Assembly (NCBI RefSeq): GCF_001423405.1
Contig: NZ_LMNS01000038.1
Span: 124,001-188,000 of the forward strand
Reading direction: 5' to 3'
DNA length: 64,000 nt
Source: Methylobacterium sp. Leaf123
GTDB taxonomy: Bacteria; Pseudomonadota; Alphaproteobacteria; Rhizobiales; Beijerinckiaceae
Made by a program: the position numbers and the translations under genes. Below are positions 1 to 9,188 of the stretch, one piece after another; within the stretch, counting starts at the first letter, position 1; each line of letters opens with the position of its first letter. A model generated the notes under the pieces. The model searched no databases. It worked only from the letters and a program-made list of their open reading frames with translations, and was not told where the DNA came from.

Positions 1-146
1 GAAATCCTGCGCCGCCTCGTCACCGCCGCCCAGGGAACGGCTCCCGCTTCCGCGCGGGCATTTTTCCCGACATCCCGCCGTCCCCCTTGCGCCCTGGGCA
101 GCGGCCGGTGCCATCTCTGACGACGCTCCCCTGCACGGTCGCCCCG

Positions 147-1487
147 ATGAGCCTGCCCGCGCATCTCGCCCTGCGCCTTCTGATCGTGACCCTGCTCTGT
201 CTGGCGGGCGCCGTCGCCTGGACCCTGTGGGACGCGCGCAGCGCCCTGCGCGGCGAGGCGGCCGTGTCGGCGGAGCGGATCGCCGCAGCCCTTGCCCGGC
301 AACCGGGGCTCGGCAGCGTCGGGCCGGCGGCGCTGCCGGTCGGCGAGCCCCAGGCCGAACCGACGATCCTGATGCTGTTGCCAGGCATCTGCGCCGAGAT
401 CCGCCTCGGCAGCGAGGTACCACGGCGGCTCTGCGGCGATTGGGATGGGCTGGGCACGGCCCCGGCTTGGCTCGCCGCCGTCCTGTCGGCGAGCGCCCTC
501 GGCGATCCGGTCGTCCACGAGATCGTCTATCGCGGGCGGCGTCTCGGCACCGTCGCGGCTTGGCCGGATTCCAGCGCGGCCGCGGGCCGGGCGTGGCGGC
601 AGGTGCGGTTCGCGAGCGGCCTCGCCCTCTCACTCGCCGGAGCTACGGCGATTCTCGGCTGGTTCGCCGCCGCCGGCCTCGTCGCGCCCGCAGGACGGAT
701 CGTGCGCCATCTGGACGGCTTCGAGGCCGGCGCGTCCCGTCCGCCCCTGCCGCGCTTCGGGGCGGCGGAGTTCGACCGGATCGCCACCGCCTTCGACGCG
801 CTGGCCGGGCGCCTGGCCCGAACTGAAAGCGAGCGGACCGCGCTGATGCAGCGGCTCGTCCAAGTGCAGGAAGAGGAGCGGCAGAGCCTCGCCCGTGACC
901 TGCACGATGCGTTCGGCCAATGCCTCGCTGCCGCAGGGGCGCTTGCCGCCGCGATCGAGGCCGGCGCGCCGACGGACCGTGCAGATCTGCGCGCCGATGC
1001 GCGGGGCATCGAGGCGGTCGTCGCCTCCATGCGCGAGAGCCTGCGCGGTGCCCTGGCCCAGCTCGAACTCCCGGACTTTGCCGGGATCGGCTTGGGCGAC
1101 GGCATCCGCGGCCTCGTCTCGGACTGGCGGGCGCGGCTGCGGACCGGGCCGAGCCTGCATCTCGATGTGGAGGGCGACGGGTGGGACCTGTCCGACGAGG
1201 CGTCGGCGAGCCTCTATCGGATCACGCAGGAATTGCTGACCAACGCCCTGCGGCATGGACGGCCGAGCCATGTCTTCCTGCGGCTGCGGCGCACCGGAGC
1301 CGGGGGCCGGACCGTTACGCTGACCGTGGACGACGATGGCGGGGGTGACGCCGCCCGCGCGGCCCACGCATCCGGCCGCGGACTTCCCGGCATCCGGGCC
1401 CGGCTCGCCGCCCTCGGCGGCCAGCTCTCGCTCACCGGGAACGGCAGTGGCATCCGTGCCTGCGTCACCGTTCCGGTTCACGGTTGA
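147..1487 (+). CDS. Sensor histidine kinase, HisKA_3 (NarL/LuxR partner) type
   Basis: Membrane sensor kinase of about 446 residues. Two hydrophobic segments (about residues 9-28 and 155-178) flank a periplasmic domain of about 125 residues. A HAMP-like linker follows, then a HisKA_3 dimerisation helix with the phospho-acceptor His253 in ARDLHDAFGQ, then a HATPase with N-box (ELLTNALRHG) and G-box (GRGLPGIRARL). I chose the ATG at 147 rather than an in-frame start at 87, because the transmembrane helix begins directly after it. The response regulator starts 8 bp downstream, so the two form a two-component operon. The architecture resembles UhpB/MoxY-type kinases. The periplasmic signal cannot be read from the sequence. 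Confidence 0.9.
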   Translation: MSLPAHLALRLLIVTLLCLAGAVAWTLWDARSALRGEAAVSAERIAAALARQPGLGSVGPAALPVGEPQAEPTILMLLPGICAEIRLGSEVPRRLCGDWDGLGTAPAWLAAVLSASALGDPVVHEIVYRGRRLGTVAAWPDSSAAAGRAWRQVRFASGLALSLAGATAILGWFAAAGLVAPAGRIVRHLDGFEAGASRPPLPRFGAAEFDRIATAFDALAGRLARTESERTALMQRLVQVQEEERQSLARDLHDAFGQCLAAAGALAAAIEAGAPTDRADLRADARGIEAVVASMRESLRGALAQLELPDFAGIGLGDGIRGLVSDWRARLRTGPSLHLDVEGDGWDLSDEASASLYRITQELLTNALRHGRPSHVFLRLRRTGAGGRTVTLTVDDDGGGDAARAAHASGRGLPGIRARLAALGGQLSLTGNGSGIRACVTVPVHG

Positions 1488-1495
1488 GGCGGGCG

Positions 1496-2155
1496 ATGAC
1501 GACCATCCTCCTCGTTGATGATCATCCTGTCGTGCGGGAGGGCTATCGGCGCCTGTTCGAACGGCAACCGGGTTTCGCGGTCGTGGCCGAAGCCGCGACC
1601 GCGGCGGAGGCCTACCGCCTCTACAAGGCGCAGAGGCCGGACCTCGTGATCCTCGATCTGTCGCTGCCGGGGCCGAGCGGCATCGAGGCGATCCGGCATA
1701 TCCGGCAATGGGACGGCGCGGCCCGCATCCTCGTCTTCAGCATGCGCACCGGCGCCGCCATCGCGCGCCAAGCCTTCGCGGCGGGGGCCAGCGGCTATGT
1801 CAGCAAGGCGAGCGCCCCACGCGAATTGCTGGAAGCGGCGGCGGGCGTGCTGCGCGGCGAGCGGGCCATGAGCGCCGACATCGCCCTGGCGATCGCGCAG
1901 GACGAGGTGGCCGGCGGGCGCAGCAGCCTCGACGAACTCAGCCCGCGCGAGGTCGAGATTCTCGGCATGACGGCGGCGGGCGCGACGGCGCAGACCATCG
2001 CCGAGGCGCTGTGCCTCAGCCTCAAGACGGTTCAGAACAATCTCTCGCTGATCCGGGCCAAGCTGGGCGCCCGCACGGACGCCCATCTGGTCTGGATCGC
2101 CGTCGGCGCCGGGCTCGTGGCGGCTCCGCATGGCCCACCGGCCGCCGAAAGCTGA
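1496..2155 (+). CDS. LuxR/NarL-family response regulator
   Basis: Cytoplasmic DNA-binding regulator of 219 residues, the partner of the kinase just upstream. The receiver domain has the acidic pair Asp8/Asp9, the phospho-acceptor Asp54 in LVILDLSLPG, and the conserved Lys in GYVSKASAP. A LuxR-type helix-turn-helix follows (about residues 150-205: ELSPREVEIL and later AEALCLSLKTVQNNL). The ATG at 1496 is preferred over the in-frame TTG at 1484 because the receiver fold begins at MTTILLVDDH. The target genes are unknown. Confidence 0.9.
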   Translation: MTTILLVDDHPVVREGYRRLFERQPGFAVVAEAATAAEAYRLYKAQRPDLVILDLSLPGPSGIEAIRHIRQWDGAARILVFSMRTGAAIARQAFAAGASGYVSKASAPRELLEAAAGVLRGERAMSADIALAIAQDEVAGGRSSLDELSPREVEILGMTAAGATAQTIAEALCLSLKTVQNNLSLIRAKLGARTDAHLVWIAVGAGLVAAPHGPPAAES

Positions 2156-2177
2156 TCCATCTGATGGTCGAGGGACC

Positions 2178-3632
2178 TTATCCCGGAGGCCAGCGGAAAT
2201 CGTCCGCTCGGCCCGGCTGGGGCAGGGGGGCGGCGCCGCGCTGTAAGCTGCGCTCGCGGGTGCCGGTGGCATCCCCCTCCTGCGGCCGGGCGGTGAGGAG
2301 CGTCCCGCCCGGCGAGGTCTCGGTGCGGCCGAGCGGCACCACCGGCCCCGCCGCGGGCTTGACCGGCAGGCTCGGGATGCCCGGGGGCTCGGGCAGGCTC
2401 GGCAGCATCGCGGTGATCTTGCGATCGATCGCGGCCGTGTCGTCAACGCCCAATCCGGCGCTGCCCTCACCGGGCGTGGCGGCGATCGCGGCGGCGGGCT
2501 GCTCGGAGGGCAGGCCGCCCTTCTCCCCCATCAGGCGCTTCAACTCCACATCGGCGAAGTGGGCGACCTTGCGCGAGCCGGCGGCGGTGAAGTGGATCCC
2601 ATCCGAGGTGCGCAGCCGCGCCTCCTGGCCGTCCACGTCGGGCCCCGAGGTGGTGAAGCGGTTGCGGTCGTCCACGAAGCCCTGCCAGACCTCGGCATAG
2701 GATTGGCCGGCCCGCTGCACCCGCTCGCGCACGAGATCGTTGATGGCGGCGAAGTCGCGGCTCAGACTCTCGCTGCGGACCGGCGGCAGGCCGACCCAGA
2801 TCAGCGGCACCTTGTGCTCGGCAAACACCTTGGCGACCTCATCGACCCGCGCGGCGTAGATCTCACGCCACTTGTCGGACAGGGCCTCGACGCTCTGATC
2901 GCCCTCCCGGATGGCCTGCCGGTCATTCAACCCGACCATCATCAGGGCGTAGGAGACCTTCGGCGTGGACTTGAGAAAATCCTCGGCGGTCTTGGCCCAA
3001 TCCACCAGATCCTTGCGCACGAGCCCGCTATCGGCCTTCGAGCGGTCGAGCACGGCGATTTCGGCGTTCTCGGAGAAGGCGTCATCGACGCCCTTGGCGA
3101 GGTAGCTCGCGAGCGAGTCACCGAACACGGCGATCTGCGTCGTCGGCGCCGCCTTCGGCACCTTGGCCTTGGGCTGCGCCACCGCGGGGGCGGGGCTCGG
3201 CCGGCGGCGGCGGGCGGCCCGCTCCTCGTCCGAGCGGCCCGCTGTGGCGGGGGTGGGGGCGGCAGCGGGCGCACGCGGACGCGACGGCCGGGCATAGCCG
3301 GGCGAGGGCTGGGGCGGCGGGGTCGGCTGGGCGCGCGGCTGGTCCTCCCACGGCCAGTAGAACTGGCGCGGCGCCTCCTGCGGCGGCGCGGCCCGGCGGG
3401 CGGGGGGCCGGCCATAGCCGTACTCGTCGGCATAGGCGCCGCGGGCCCGGCGGCGCGGCGGCGGCGCGGCGTAGGGATCGGCCGCGGGCGCGTCGTAGCT
3501 GTCGCCCCACTGTGCCGCGGCCGGCTGCGGCAGGACGGACCACGCCGCCGCGAGCCAGAGGGCCGCGAGGAGGAGGCCGAGGATCGCAGGGGAGCGCGGG
3601 AACGCGGTGCGATCGGTCGGGCGGCGGTGCAT
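2178..3632 (-). CDS. Exported DUF459 / SGNH-like hydrolase family protein
   Basis: Exported protein of 484 residues. It has an N-terminal hydrophobic signal segment (about residues 16-40, ending AAAQ), a long Pro/Arg/Ala-rich low-complexity stretch (about 45-160), then a folded DUF459 domain. SGNH-like blocks are visible: GDSLA, MVGLNDRQ and SDGIHFTAAG. A Pro/Gly-rich tail follows. DUF459 proteins are periplasmic and are thought to be esterase-like, but no substrate is established. It converges with the response regulator gene (22 bp between the stop codons), so it is probably a separate transcription unit. Confidence 0.85.
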   Translation of the reverse strand: MHRRPTDRTAFPRSPAILGLLLAALWLAAAWSVLPQPAAAQWGDSYDAPAADPYAAPPPRRRARGAYADEYGYGRPPARRAAPPQEAPRQFYWPWEDQPRAQPTPPPQPSPGYARPSRPRAPAAAPTPATAGRSDEERAARRRRPSPAPAVAQPKAKVPKAAPTTQIAVFGDSLASYLAKGVDDAFSENAEIAVLDRSKADSGLVRKDLVDWAKTAEDFLKSTPKVSYALMMVGLNDRQAIREGDQSVEALSDKWREIYAARVDEVAKVFAEHKVPLIWVGLPPVRSESLSRDFAAINDLVRERVQRAGQSYAEVWQGFVDDRNRFTTSGPDVDGQEARLRTSDGIHFTAAGSRKVAHFADVELKRLMGEKGGLPSEQPAAAIAATPGEGSAGLGVDDTAAIDRKITAMLPSLPEPPGIPSLPVKPAAGPVVPLGRTETSPGGTLLTARPQEGDATGTRERSLQRGAAPLPQPGRADDFRWPPG

Positions 3633-3721
3633 GCGCGAAGCCTCGATCGAAGGGGAGGGGACGGCGCGGGGCCGACCTCACATCCCGTCAGGATAGCGCC
3701 TTGAGGGGCGCGCGTCTAAGC

Positions 3722-3799
3722 GTGCCTCGCAAAACGCCCGATCACCGATCGTGTCCCCTTCTGGCCTGCCGGCGCCGCGGGGGTTTTGTGAGAGACACT
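3722..3799. repeat. Dispersed hairpin repeat, family R1, copy 1
   Basis: A unit of about 78 bp opens with GTGCCTCGCAAAACGCCCG and closes with a diverged inverted copy ending TTTTGTGAGAGACACT. A second copy at 23714-23792 has the same arms and centre (CGATCACCGATCG). The right end touches the stop codon of mltB. On the minus strand the unit would fold into a stem just after mltB, so it may serve as its transcription terminator. Confidence 0.75.
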
Positions 3800-4979
3800 A
3801 TGGCCGTCCCTCCAGGCGCTCCAGAAGCGCTGGCCGGGCGTAACCGTCGGCGGGCAGGCCCTCGCGGATCTGGTATTGCCGCACCGCCTCGCGCAGCTTC
3901 GGGCCGGCGCGCCCATCCTGTTCGCCGGCATAGAGACCTTTCGCGGCGAGTCCCGCCTGGAGACGCTTGAGACCCGGCCCATCGAGGCGGGCGGCGCCGT
4001 TGGGCCAGGGCGCGGCGAGCGCCGGGCCTCCCGCCAGCCGGTCGGCGAGGTGGCCGACCGCCAGGGCGTAGGAATCGCTGGTGTTGTAGCCGCGGATCAC
4101 CTCGAAATTGTCGGTGATGAGGAAGACCGGACTCCCGAGCCCGCCCGGCAGGAACAGGCTCGCCTCGCCGCCCGTCGGCAGGGCTTTGCCGTCGGTGCGG
4201 CGTACCCCGCGGGCGGCGAAGCCGGCGAGGGGACCCCGGTAGCGGGTCAGGTCGAAATCCTTCGGCAGGCTGACCTCGTAGCCCCAGGACAGGCCGGGCT
4301 TCCAGCCGAGCGATTGCAGGTAATGTGCGATGGAGGCCAGCGAATCGGCCTCCGAGCGCCAGATGTCGCGGCGCCCGTCGCCGTCGAAATCGACCGCCTC
4401 CCGCAGATAGACCGAGGGCAGGAACTGCACCTGCCCCATGGCGCCGGCCCAGGAACCGACCATCCGCGCCGGCTCGATATCGCCATTCTCGAGGATCTGG
4501 AGAGCGGCCAGCAGCTCGTCGCGAAACAGGCTGCCGCGGTGGCGGGCGTAAGCCAAGCTTGCCAGCGCCCGGATCGTCGGCAGGGAGCCGGCGCTGGCGC
4601 CGAAATCCGACTCGACGCCCCAGAAAGCCAGCACGACCGAGCGCGGCACGCCGGTCTTGGCCTCGATGGCGGCAAGGGTGGCGGCAAGGCGCTTGCCCTG
4701 CGCCTGCCCCCTGGCGATGCGCGCGCCCGAGACCGCGCCGACGAGGTAGTCCCAGACCGGCCGGCTAAACTCGCTCTGGCGGCGGGTGCGGGCGACCACG
4801 TCCGGGTCCGGCCCCTGCATGCCGGCGAAGGCCGCGTCGAAGGTCTTCTGCGAGATGCCGCGGGCCGTGGCGTCGGGGCGCAGGGAGGCGACGAAGCCGG
4901 AGAAGTCGCCGTCCTGCGCCCGGACTGGCCCTGCCAGCATCGCCAGCGCGAGGATGACGGCAGCGCGGAGTGCACTCAC
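3798..4979 (-). CDS. mltB: Lytic murein transglycosylase, MltB family
   Basis: Periplasmic lytic transglycosylase that cleaves peptidoglycan glycan strands to give 1,6-anhydroMurNAc ends. The 393-residue product has a signal peptide ([12 protein letters not shown]), an SLT_2 domain with the predicted catalytic Glu123 in FWGVESDFG, the family block [15 protein letters not shown], and a C-terminal peptidoglycan-binding domain (about residues 325-390). The start is taken as GTG at 4979, which overlaps the galE stop as GTGA. A longer in-frame reading upstream runs antiparallel through galE sequence and has no family similarity. No lipobox is visible, so it is probably a soluble form. Confidence 0.9.
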   Translation of the reverse strand: MSALRAAVILALAMLAGPVRAQDGDFSGFVASLRPDATARGISQKTFDAAFAGMQGPDPDVVARTRRQSEFSRPVWDYLVGAVSGARIARGQAQGKRLAATLAAIEAKTGVPRSVVLAFWGVESDFGASAGSLPTIRALASLAYARHRGSLFRDELLAALQILENGDIEPARMVGSWAGAMGQVQFLPSVYLREAVDFDGDGRRDIWRSEADSLASIAHYLQSLGWKPGLSWGYEVSLPKDFDLTRYRGPLAGFAARGVRRTDGKALPTGGEASLFLPGGLGSPVFLITDNFEVIRGYNTSDSYALAVGHLADRLAGGPALAAPWPNGAARLDGPGLKRLQAGLAAKGLYAGEQDGRAGPKLREAVRQYQIREGLPADGYARPALLERLEGRP

Positions 4980-5968
4980 CGCCGGTTCCGCTTCGCCAGG
5001 GTGTCCTCCCAGGCGAGCGCCTGGGCGACGATGGCGTCGAGGTCGTCGTGCTTCGGGGTCCAGCCGAGTTCGTTGCGGATGCGGTCGGCGCCCGCGATGA
5101 TCTGGGCGGGGTCGCCCGGACGGCGGGGCGACAGGCGCACCTCGAAGTCGCGGCCGGAGATGCGCTTGACCACCTCCACGACCTCCAGCACCGAGTAGCC
5201 CCGGCCGTAGCCGCAATTGAGGGTCAGGCTCTCGCCGCCGCTGCGCAGATGGTCGAGCACGGTCAGATGCGCCGCGGCCAGATCCGAGACCTGGATGTAG
5301 TCGCGCAGGCACGAGCCGTCGGGCGTGGGATAGTCGGTGCCGTACACATCGAGATGCGTGCGCTGGCCGAGTGCGGCTTGCGTCGCGACCTTGATCAGAT
5401 GGGTGGCGGCCGGCATCGATTGCCCGGAACGCCCGCGCGGATCGGCCCCGGCCACGTTGAAGTAGCGCAGCACCCCATAGGTGAAGCCGTGCGCGGCGGC
5501 GGCATCGCCCAGCATCCACTCGCTCATCAGCTTCGAGCGGCCATAGGGGTTGATCGGGTTCGTCGCCAGGGTCTCGGGCACCGGCACGATCTCGGGCTCG
5601 CCGTAGACGGCTGCCGTCGAGGAGAAGATGAAGTGCCGCACATTCGTGCGCGCAGCCGTTTCGATGAGCGCGCGCGTTTTCACGGTGTTGGCGAGGTAGT
5701 AGCCCAGCGGGTCGGAGACCGATTCCGGCACCACGATCTTGGCCGCGAAATGCGCGACCGCGTCGATCTGGTGACGCAGGATCGTCTCGGTGACGAGGGC
5801 TTGGTCGGCCACATCGCCGACGACGAGGCGCACTTCCGGAGGCAGAGCCCAATCGTAGCCGGTCGAAAGGTCGTCGAGGACCACCACCTCCTCATGGCCG
5901 GCATCGACCAGCGCCAGCACCATGTGGCTGCCGATATAGCCCGCGCCGCCCGTGACCAGAACCGCCAT
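4976..5968 (-). CDS. galE: UDP-glucose 4-epimerase
   Basis: Cytoplasmic extended short-chain dehydrogenase of 330 residues that interconverts UDP-glucose and UDP-galactose for polysaccharide synthesis. It shows the NAD-binding Rossmann motif GGAGYIGSH at the N-terminus, the active-site region [10 protein letters not shown], and the catalytic YGRSK (YxxxK). The length matches bacterial GalE. ATG 5968 is preferred over the adjacent in-frame GTG at 5971. It is divergent from galU, so the two UDP-sugar genes share one intergenic region, and it is translationally coupled to mltB. Confidence 0.95.
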   Translation of the reverse strand: MAVLVTGGAGYIGSHMVLALVDAGHEEVVVLDDLSTGYDWALPPEVRLVVGDVADQALVTETILRHQIDAVAHFAAKIVVPESVSDPLGYYLANTVKTRALIETAARTNVRHFIFSSTAAVYGEPEIVPVPETLATNPINPYGRSKLMSEWMLGDAAAAHGFTYGVLRYFNVAGADPRGRSGQSMPAATHLIKVATQAALGQRTHLDVYGTDYPTPDGSCLRDYIQVSDLAAAHLTVLDHLRSGGESLTLNCGYGRGYSVLEVVEVVKRISGRDFEVRLSPRRPGDPAQIIAGADRIRNELGWTPKHDDLDAIVAQALAWEDTLAKRNRR

Positions 5969-6139
5969 CACTCACCCCTGATCTGTCCTCGCCGTCCGTC
6001 GGCGAAAATTTCAGCCACGCTTTATGACGAAATCGTGCCAATCCTAACGCAAGCGGGGCTGTTAGCGGCGGCCTGCGTGCTATTTGATCCCCTGTCGATC
6101 AGGGCTCGCCCCGACACACGCAAAAACGGGTCCCGCCAC

Positions 6140-7006
6140 ATGAAACGAATTCGCAAGGCCGTCCTTCCCGTCGCGGGCCTCGGCACGCGCTTCCTCCCGG
6201 CCACCAAGGCCGTGCCGAAGGAGATGCTCACCGTCGTCGACCGCCCGGTCGTCCAACACGTCGTCGATGAGGCCCGCGAGGCCGGCATCGAGCACTTCAT
6301 CTTCGTGACCGGCCGCGGCAAGGCGGTGATCGAGGATCATTTCGATATCGCGTTCGAATTGGACCACATGCTGCAGGAGCGCGGCAAGCAGGCGGCCTAT
6401 GAGGAGCTGAAGAAGGACCTGCCCAAGGCCGGCCAGACCAGCTTCACCCGGCAGCAGGCGCCGCTCGGCCTCGGCCACGCCGTCTGGTGCGCCCGCGAGA
6501 TCGTGGGCGACGAGCCCTTCGCGGTGCTGCTGCCCGACATGCTGAGCCGCGGCTGCATGGGCCAGATGCTGAAGGCCTACGAGCAGCATGGCGGCAACGT
6601 CATCGCCGTCGAGGAGGTGAAGCCCGAGGAGACGCACCAATACGGCATCGTCGCCGTCGGCGAGACCTTCGACCAGACCTTCGAGATCACCGGCATGGTC
6701 GAGAAGCCCAAACAGGGCACCGCCCCCTCGAACTACATCATATCCGGCCGCTACATCCTCCAGCCCGAGATCTTCTCGATCCTGGAGCGGGGCGAGACCG
6801 GCGCGGGCGGCGAGATCCAGCTCACCGATGCGATGATCCGGCTGGCCGAGGAGCAGAAGTTCTACGGCATGCGCTTCGACGGGCGCACCTACGACACCGG
6901 CTCCAAGATCGGCTTCCTGACCGCCAACCTAGCCTACGGCCTGGAGCGGCCAGAACTGGCCGATGCGCTGAAAGCAGAGATCCGCGCGCTGCTCGGCGAG
7001 GGCTAA
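6140..7006 (+). CDS. galU: UTP-glucose-1-phosphate uridylyltransferase
   Basis: Makes UDP-glucose from UTP and glucose-1-phosphate. The 288-residue length is normal for GalU. The N-terminus carries the nucleotidyltransferase signature ([21 protein letters not shown]), followed by [15 protein letters not shown] and, further on, ITGMVEKPK and DTGSKIGFL. It lies divergent to galE, which uses its product, so the pair supplies UDP-glucose and UDP-galactose for envelope glycans. A strong intrinsic terminator follows at 7170-7196. Confidence 0.96.
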   Translation: MKRIRKAVLPVAGLGTRFLPATKAVPKEMLTVVDRPVVQHVVDEAREAGIEHFIFVTGRGKAVIEDHFDIAFELDHMLQERGKQAAYEELKKDLPKAGQTSFTRQQAPLGLGHAVWCAREIVGDEPFAVLLPDMLSRGCMGQMLKAYEQHGGNVIAVEEVKPEETHQYGIVAVGETFDQTFEITGMVEKPKQGTAPSNYIISGRYILQPEIFSILERGETGAGGEIQLTDAMIRLAEEQKFYGMRFDGRTYDTGSKIGFLTANLAYGLERPELADALKAEIRALLGEG

Positions 7007-7169
7007 TCCCGTTCCATACATTCGCGTCGGGCAGATATGCGCGGCGCACATGTGGAAACGTTATCATCGCCCTTGCGATTTGTGCACCGCGATGCGATTT
7101 GTGCATTGCGAGATCGCGATGGCGTCGCGGTCCCGCAGCCCTTCTTGGGCGTTTCCTCCCTAGACTTCG

Positions 7170-7196
7170 GGCCGTCCTTCGGGGCGGCCTTTTTTT
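7170..7196 (+). terminator. Intrinsic terminator after galU
   Basis: An eight-base stem (7170-7177 with 7182-7189, one G-U pair) is closed by a stable TTCG tetraloop and followed by seven T residues. It lies about 160 bp after the galU stop and before the convergent amidohydrolase gene. Confidence 0.85.
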
Positions 7197-7247
7197 GTCT
7201 AAAGCGGATCGCCGGGCCGGCTGAAAGCCGCGTCTTGGTCCGGAAAG

Positions 7248-8144
7248 CTACTCGGCCGCGATGCGGTGGGACGGCAGTTCGACCGTCTCGGCGGCGACCC
7301 CGGCGATGACCTCGGCGAGATGGTCCGCAAGCGTCGCGAAGCCGGCCGTCAGCGCCAGCGACTGCTCATTCATGTAGAGCGCCCGGTTGATCTCGATCTG
7401 CAGCGCGTGCCGCCCGAGACCGGGTTCGCCGTAATGCTCGGTGATGAAGCCGCCGGCATAGGGCTTGTTGCGCACCACCTTGTAGCCGAGCGCCCGCAAC
7501 CGGCTCTCGAACCCAGCGACCAGGGATGGCAGGCAGGCCGTGCCGAAGCGGTCGCCGAGCACGAAATCGGCCTGGGCGCTCTCGTCCCGCCCGAGGCTCG
7601 ATGACGGCATCGAGTGGCAATCGATCAGGAAGGACCGGCCGAAGGTCCGTGCCGTGCGGTGAATCAGGCCGCGCAGGGTCCGGTGATACGGCTTGTAGAG
7701 CGTCTCGATGCGCCGCACCGCCTCTTCCACCGGCAGCCGCTCCCGGTAGATTTCCTGCCCGTCGGCGACGATGCGCGGCACCGTGCCCAGGCCCCCGGCC
7801 ACCCGCATCGAGCGGGTGTTGGCGAAGGAGGGCAGGCGCCCGGCGAACATGCGGGGGTCGAGTTCGTAGGGCTCGCGGTTCACGTCGAGATAGGCGCGGG
7901 GGAAGTTCGCCCGCATCAACGGTGCGCCGAGTCCGACGACCGCGGAGAACAGCCGATCGACATGGGCATCCTCCGAACGGCGCAGGGCCAGCGCGTCGAG
8001 CCGGGAGGCCGCGAGGAACGAGGCGGGATAATGCGCGCCGGAATGCGGCGTGTTGAACACGAAGGGAATCGCGTGCTGCGCCGGCTCGTCCACGGCGAAG
8101 GGTGGATCGAACGCCTCGGGGCCGTCTGGCTGTGAAGGGCTCAT
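7248..8144 (-). CDS. N-formylglutamate amidohydrolase family protein
   Basis: Zinc-dependent amidohydrolase-type protein of about 298 residues. Family blocks seen are FNTPHSGAHYP, SEDAHVDRLF, LDVNREPYELDP, FLIDCHSMPS, LGDRFG and LQIEINRALY. In histidine degradation HutG-type enzymes hydrolyse N-formyl-L-glutamate, but no hut genes lie nearby, so the true substrate could be another N-acyl amino acid. ATG 8144 is chosen because upstream in-frame sequence is low-complexity and outside the family. It is divergent from cpdR. Confidence 0.85.
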   Translation of the reverse strand: MSPSQPDGPEAFDPPFAVDEPAQHAIPFVFNTPHSGAHYPASFLAASRLDALALRRSEDAHVDRLFSAVVGLGAPLMRANFPRAYLDVNREPYELDPRMFAGRLPSFANTRSMRVAGGLGTVPRIVADGQEIYRERLPVEEAVRRIETLYKPYHRTLRGLIHRTARTFGRSFLIDCHSMPSSSLGRDESAQADFVLGDRFGTACLPSLVAGFESRLRALGYKVVRNKPYAGGFITEHYGEPGLGRHALQIEINRALYMNEQSLALTAGFATLADHLAEVIAGVAAETVELPSHRIAAE

Positions 8145-8451
8145 CGCGACGCGGGGGCCTGAGCGTGGCACGGAAGGGACATTGCGCCACTTTGCGGCGC
8201 CTCGTCCGCCCTGTCCACCATGCGCCGCACCGAGCCGGGAGAGGAGCGGGACAGCGCCTTGCGATTGTCGGGTGCGTCGCGACACCGGGTGCGTTTAACG
8301 CTCTGTTTACCAAGCCGGCGCTTTATGAAATGAACACCCACCGAGCATCTCTCGCAAAGCGCCGACCGCGCTGTCATGCCCTCAAGCGGCATGCTAGCGA
8401 CCGGCGTGACCTGAGACACTCCAAGGCGCATGGGCACCGGGACGCCGTTCG
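8145..8451. other. Intergenic region between the amidohydrolase gene and cpdR
   Basis: A 307-bp divergent promoter region. It holds one candidate CtrA-type site at 8295-8310 and an imperfect hairpin around 8377-8396 (GCATGCC/GGCATGC-like). I see no small gene or RNA in it. Confidence 0.5.
8295..8310 (+). promoter_or_regulatory. Candidate CtrA-binding site upstream of cpdR
   Basis: The sequence TTAA-N7-TTTAC resembles the alphaproteobacterial CtrA consensus TTAA-N7-TTAAC with one mismatch. It lies about 140 bp before cpdR, a cell-cycle gene of the CtrA-degradation pathway, so the position makes biological sense. A single 8-base match in a long region is weak evidence. Confidence 0.3.
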
Positions 8452-8808
8452 ATGAAGATCCTGCTCGCGGAAGACGACAACGACATGCGTCGGTTTCTGG
8501 CCAAGGCGCTCCAGAACGCCGGCTACGACGTGCTGTCCTTCGACAACGGCCTGTCCGCCTATAATCGCCTGCGCGAGGAGCCGTTCGAGCTTCTCCTGAC
8601 CGACATCGTCATGCCGGAGATGGACGGCATCGAGTTGGCGCGCCGCGCCACCGAACTCGATCCCGACATCAAGGTGATGTTCATCACCGGCTTTGCCGCG
8701 GTGGCGCTGAACCCGGATTCGAAGGCGCCGAAGGATGCGAAGGTGCTCTCGAAGCCCTTCCACCTGCGCGACCTCGTCAACGAAGTCGAGAAGCTGCTGG
8801 CGGCCTGA
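8452..8808 (+). CDS. cpdR: Single-domain response regulator CpdR
   Basis: Stand-alone receiver of 118 residues, the same length as Caulobacter CpdR. Unphosphorylated CpdR acts as an adaptor that brings substrates to polar ClpXP and so links the CckA-ChpT phosphorelay to CtrA turnover. It has the acidic pair at 8/9, phospho-acceptor Asp51 in LLLTDIVMPEMDG, and the family-specific block NPDSKAPKDAKVLSKPFHL. The protein ends in Ala-Ala, as expected for a protein itself exposed to proteolysis. It is monocistronic here. Confidence 0.95.
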   Translation: MKILLAEDDNDMRRFLAKALQNAGYDVLSFDNGLSAYNRLREEPFELLLTDIVMPEMDGIELARRATELDPDIKVMFITGFAAVALNPDSKAPKDAKVLSKPFHLRDLVNEVEKLLAA

Positions 8809-8930
8809 AGCCGCCCGAGCGGAGAGCCGGCGCAGCGATCTTCCGATTCTGTGGTCCGGCCGCAGTAGGAAGATCCTCGCGGCTCGCCTATATCCGTCGC
8901 CTCTATCCCTCTCGGGCACGCGACGGACCC

Positions 8931-9188
8931 ATGCAGCCGGTCACGATCTACACCACCGCCTGGTGCCCCTATTGCTCGGCGGCCAAGAGCCTGCTGCGCG
9001 AAAAAGGCGTGTCCTTCAACGAGATCGACGTCGAGAAGACGTCGGGCACCCGCGCGACCATGGTCCAGCGGGCCGGCGGACGCACCTCGGTGCCGCAGAT
9101 CTTCGTCGGCGACCGCCATGTCGGCGGCTGCGACGACCTCTACGCGCTCGAGCGGGCCGGCGACCTCGATCCGCTGCTCGCGGCATGA
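8931..9188 (+). CDS. grxC: Glutaredoxin 3
   Basis: Glutathione-dependent dithiol oxidoreductase of 85 residues. The active site CPYC is at residues 12-15 (TTAWCPYCSAAK), with the glutathione-binding TSVPQIFVG block and the GGCDDL motif later. It reduces protein disulfides and glutathionylated proteins in the cytoplasm. Its stop overlaps the start of the nitrilase-family gene (ATGA), an order common in alphaproteobacteria that suggests a joint role in glutathione metabolism. Confidence 0.95.
   Translation: MQPVTIYTTAWCPYCSAAKSLLREKGVSFNEIDVEKTSGTRATMVQRAGGRTSVPQIFVGDRHVGGCDDLYALERAGDLDPLLAA

Noticed and set aside
1-146. Possible 3-prime end of a gene entering from the left
   Set aside because: A plus-strand frame stays open to about position 120, but with no recognisable family sequence and no visible start it cannot be supported.
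20-457. Minus-strand frame at the window start
   Set aside because: It is mostly antisense to the histidine kinase, with Arg/Ser/Pro-rich composition and no domain.
3798-5852. A 684-codon minus-strand frame that would fuse mltB with upstream sequence
   Set aside because: The first 290 codons overlap galE in another frame and have no similarity to any protein. mltB has its own GTG start at 4979 in a GTGA overlap.
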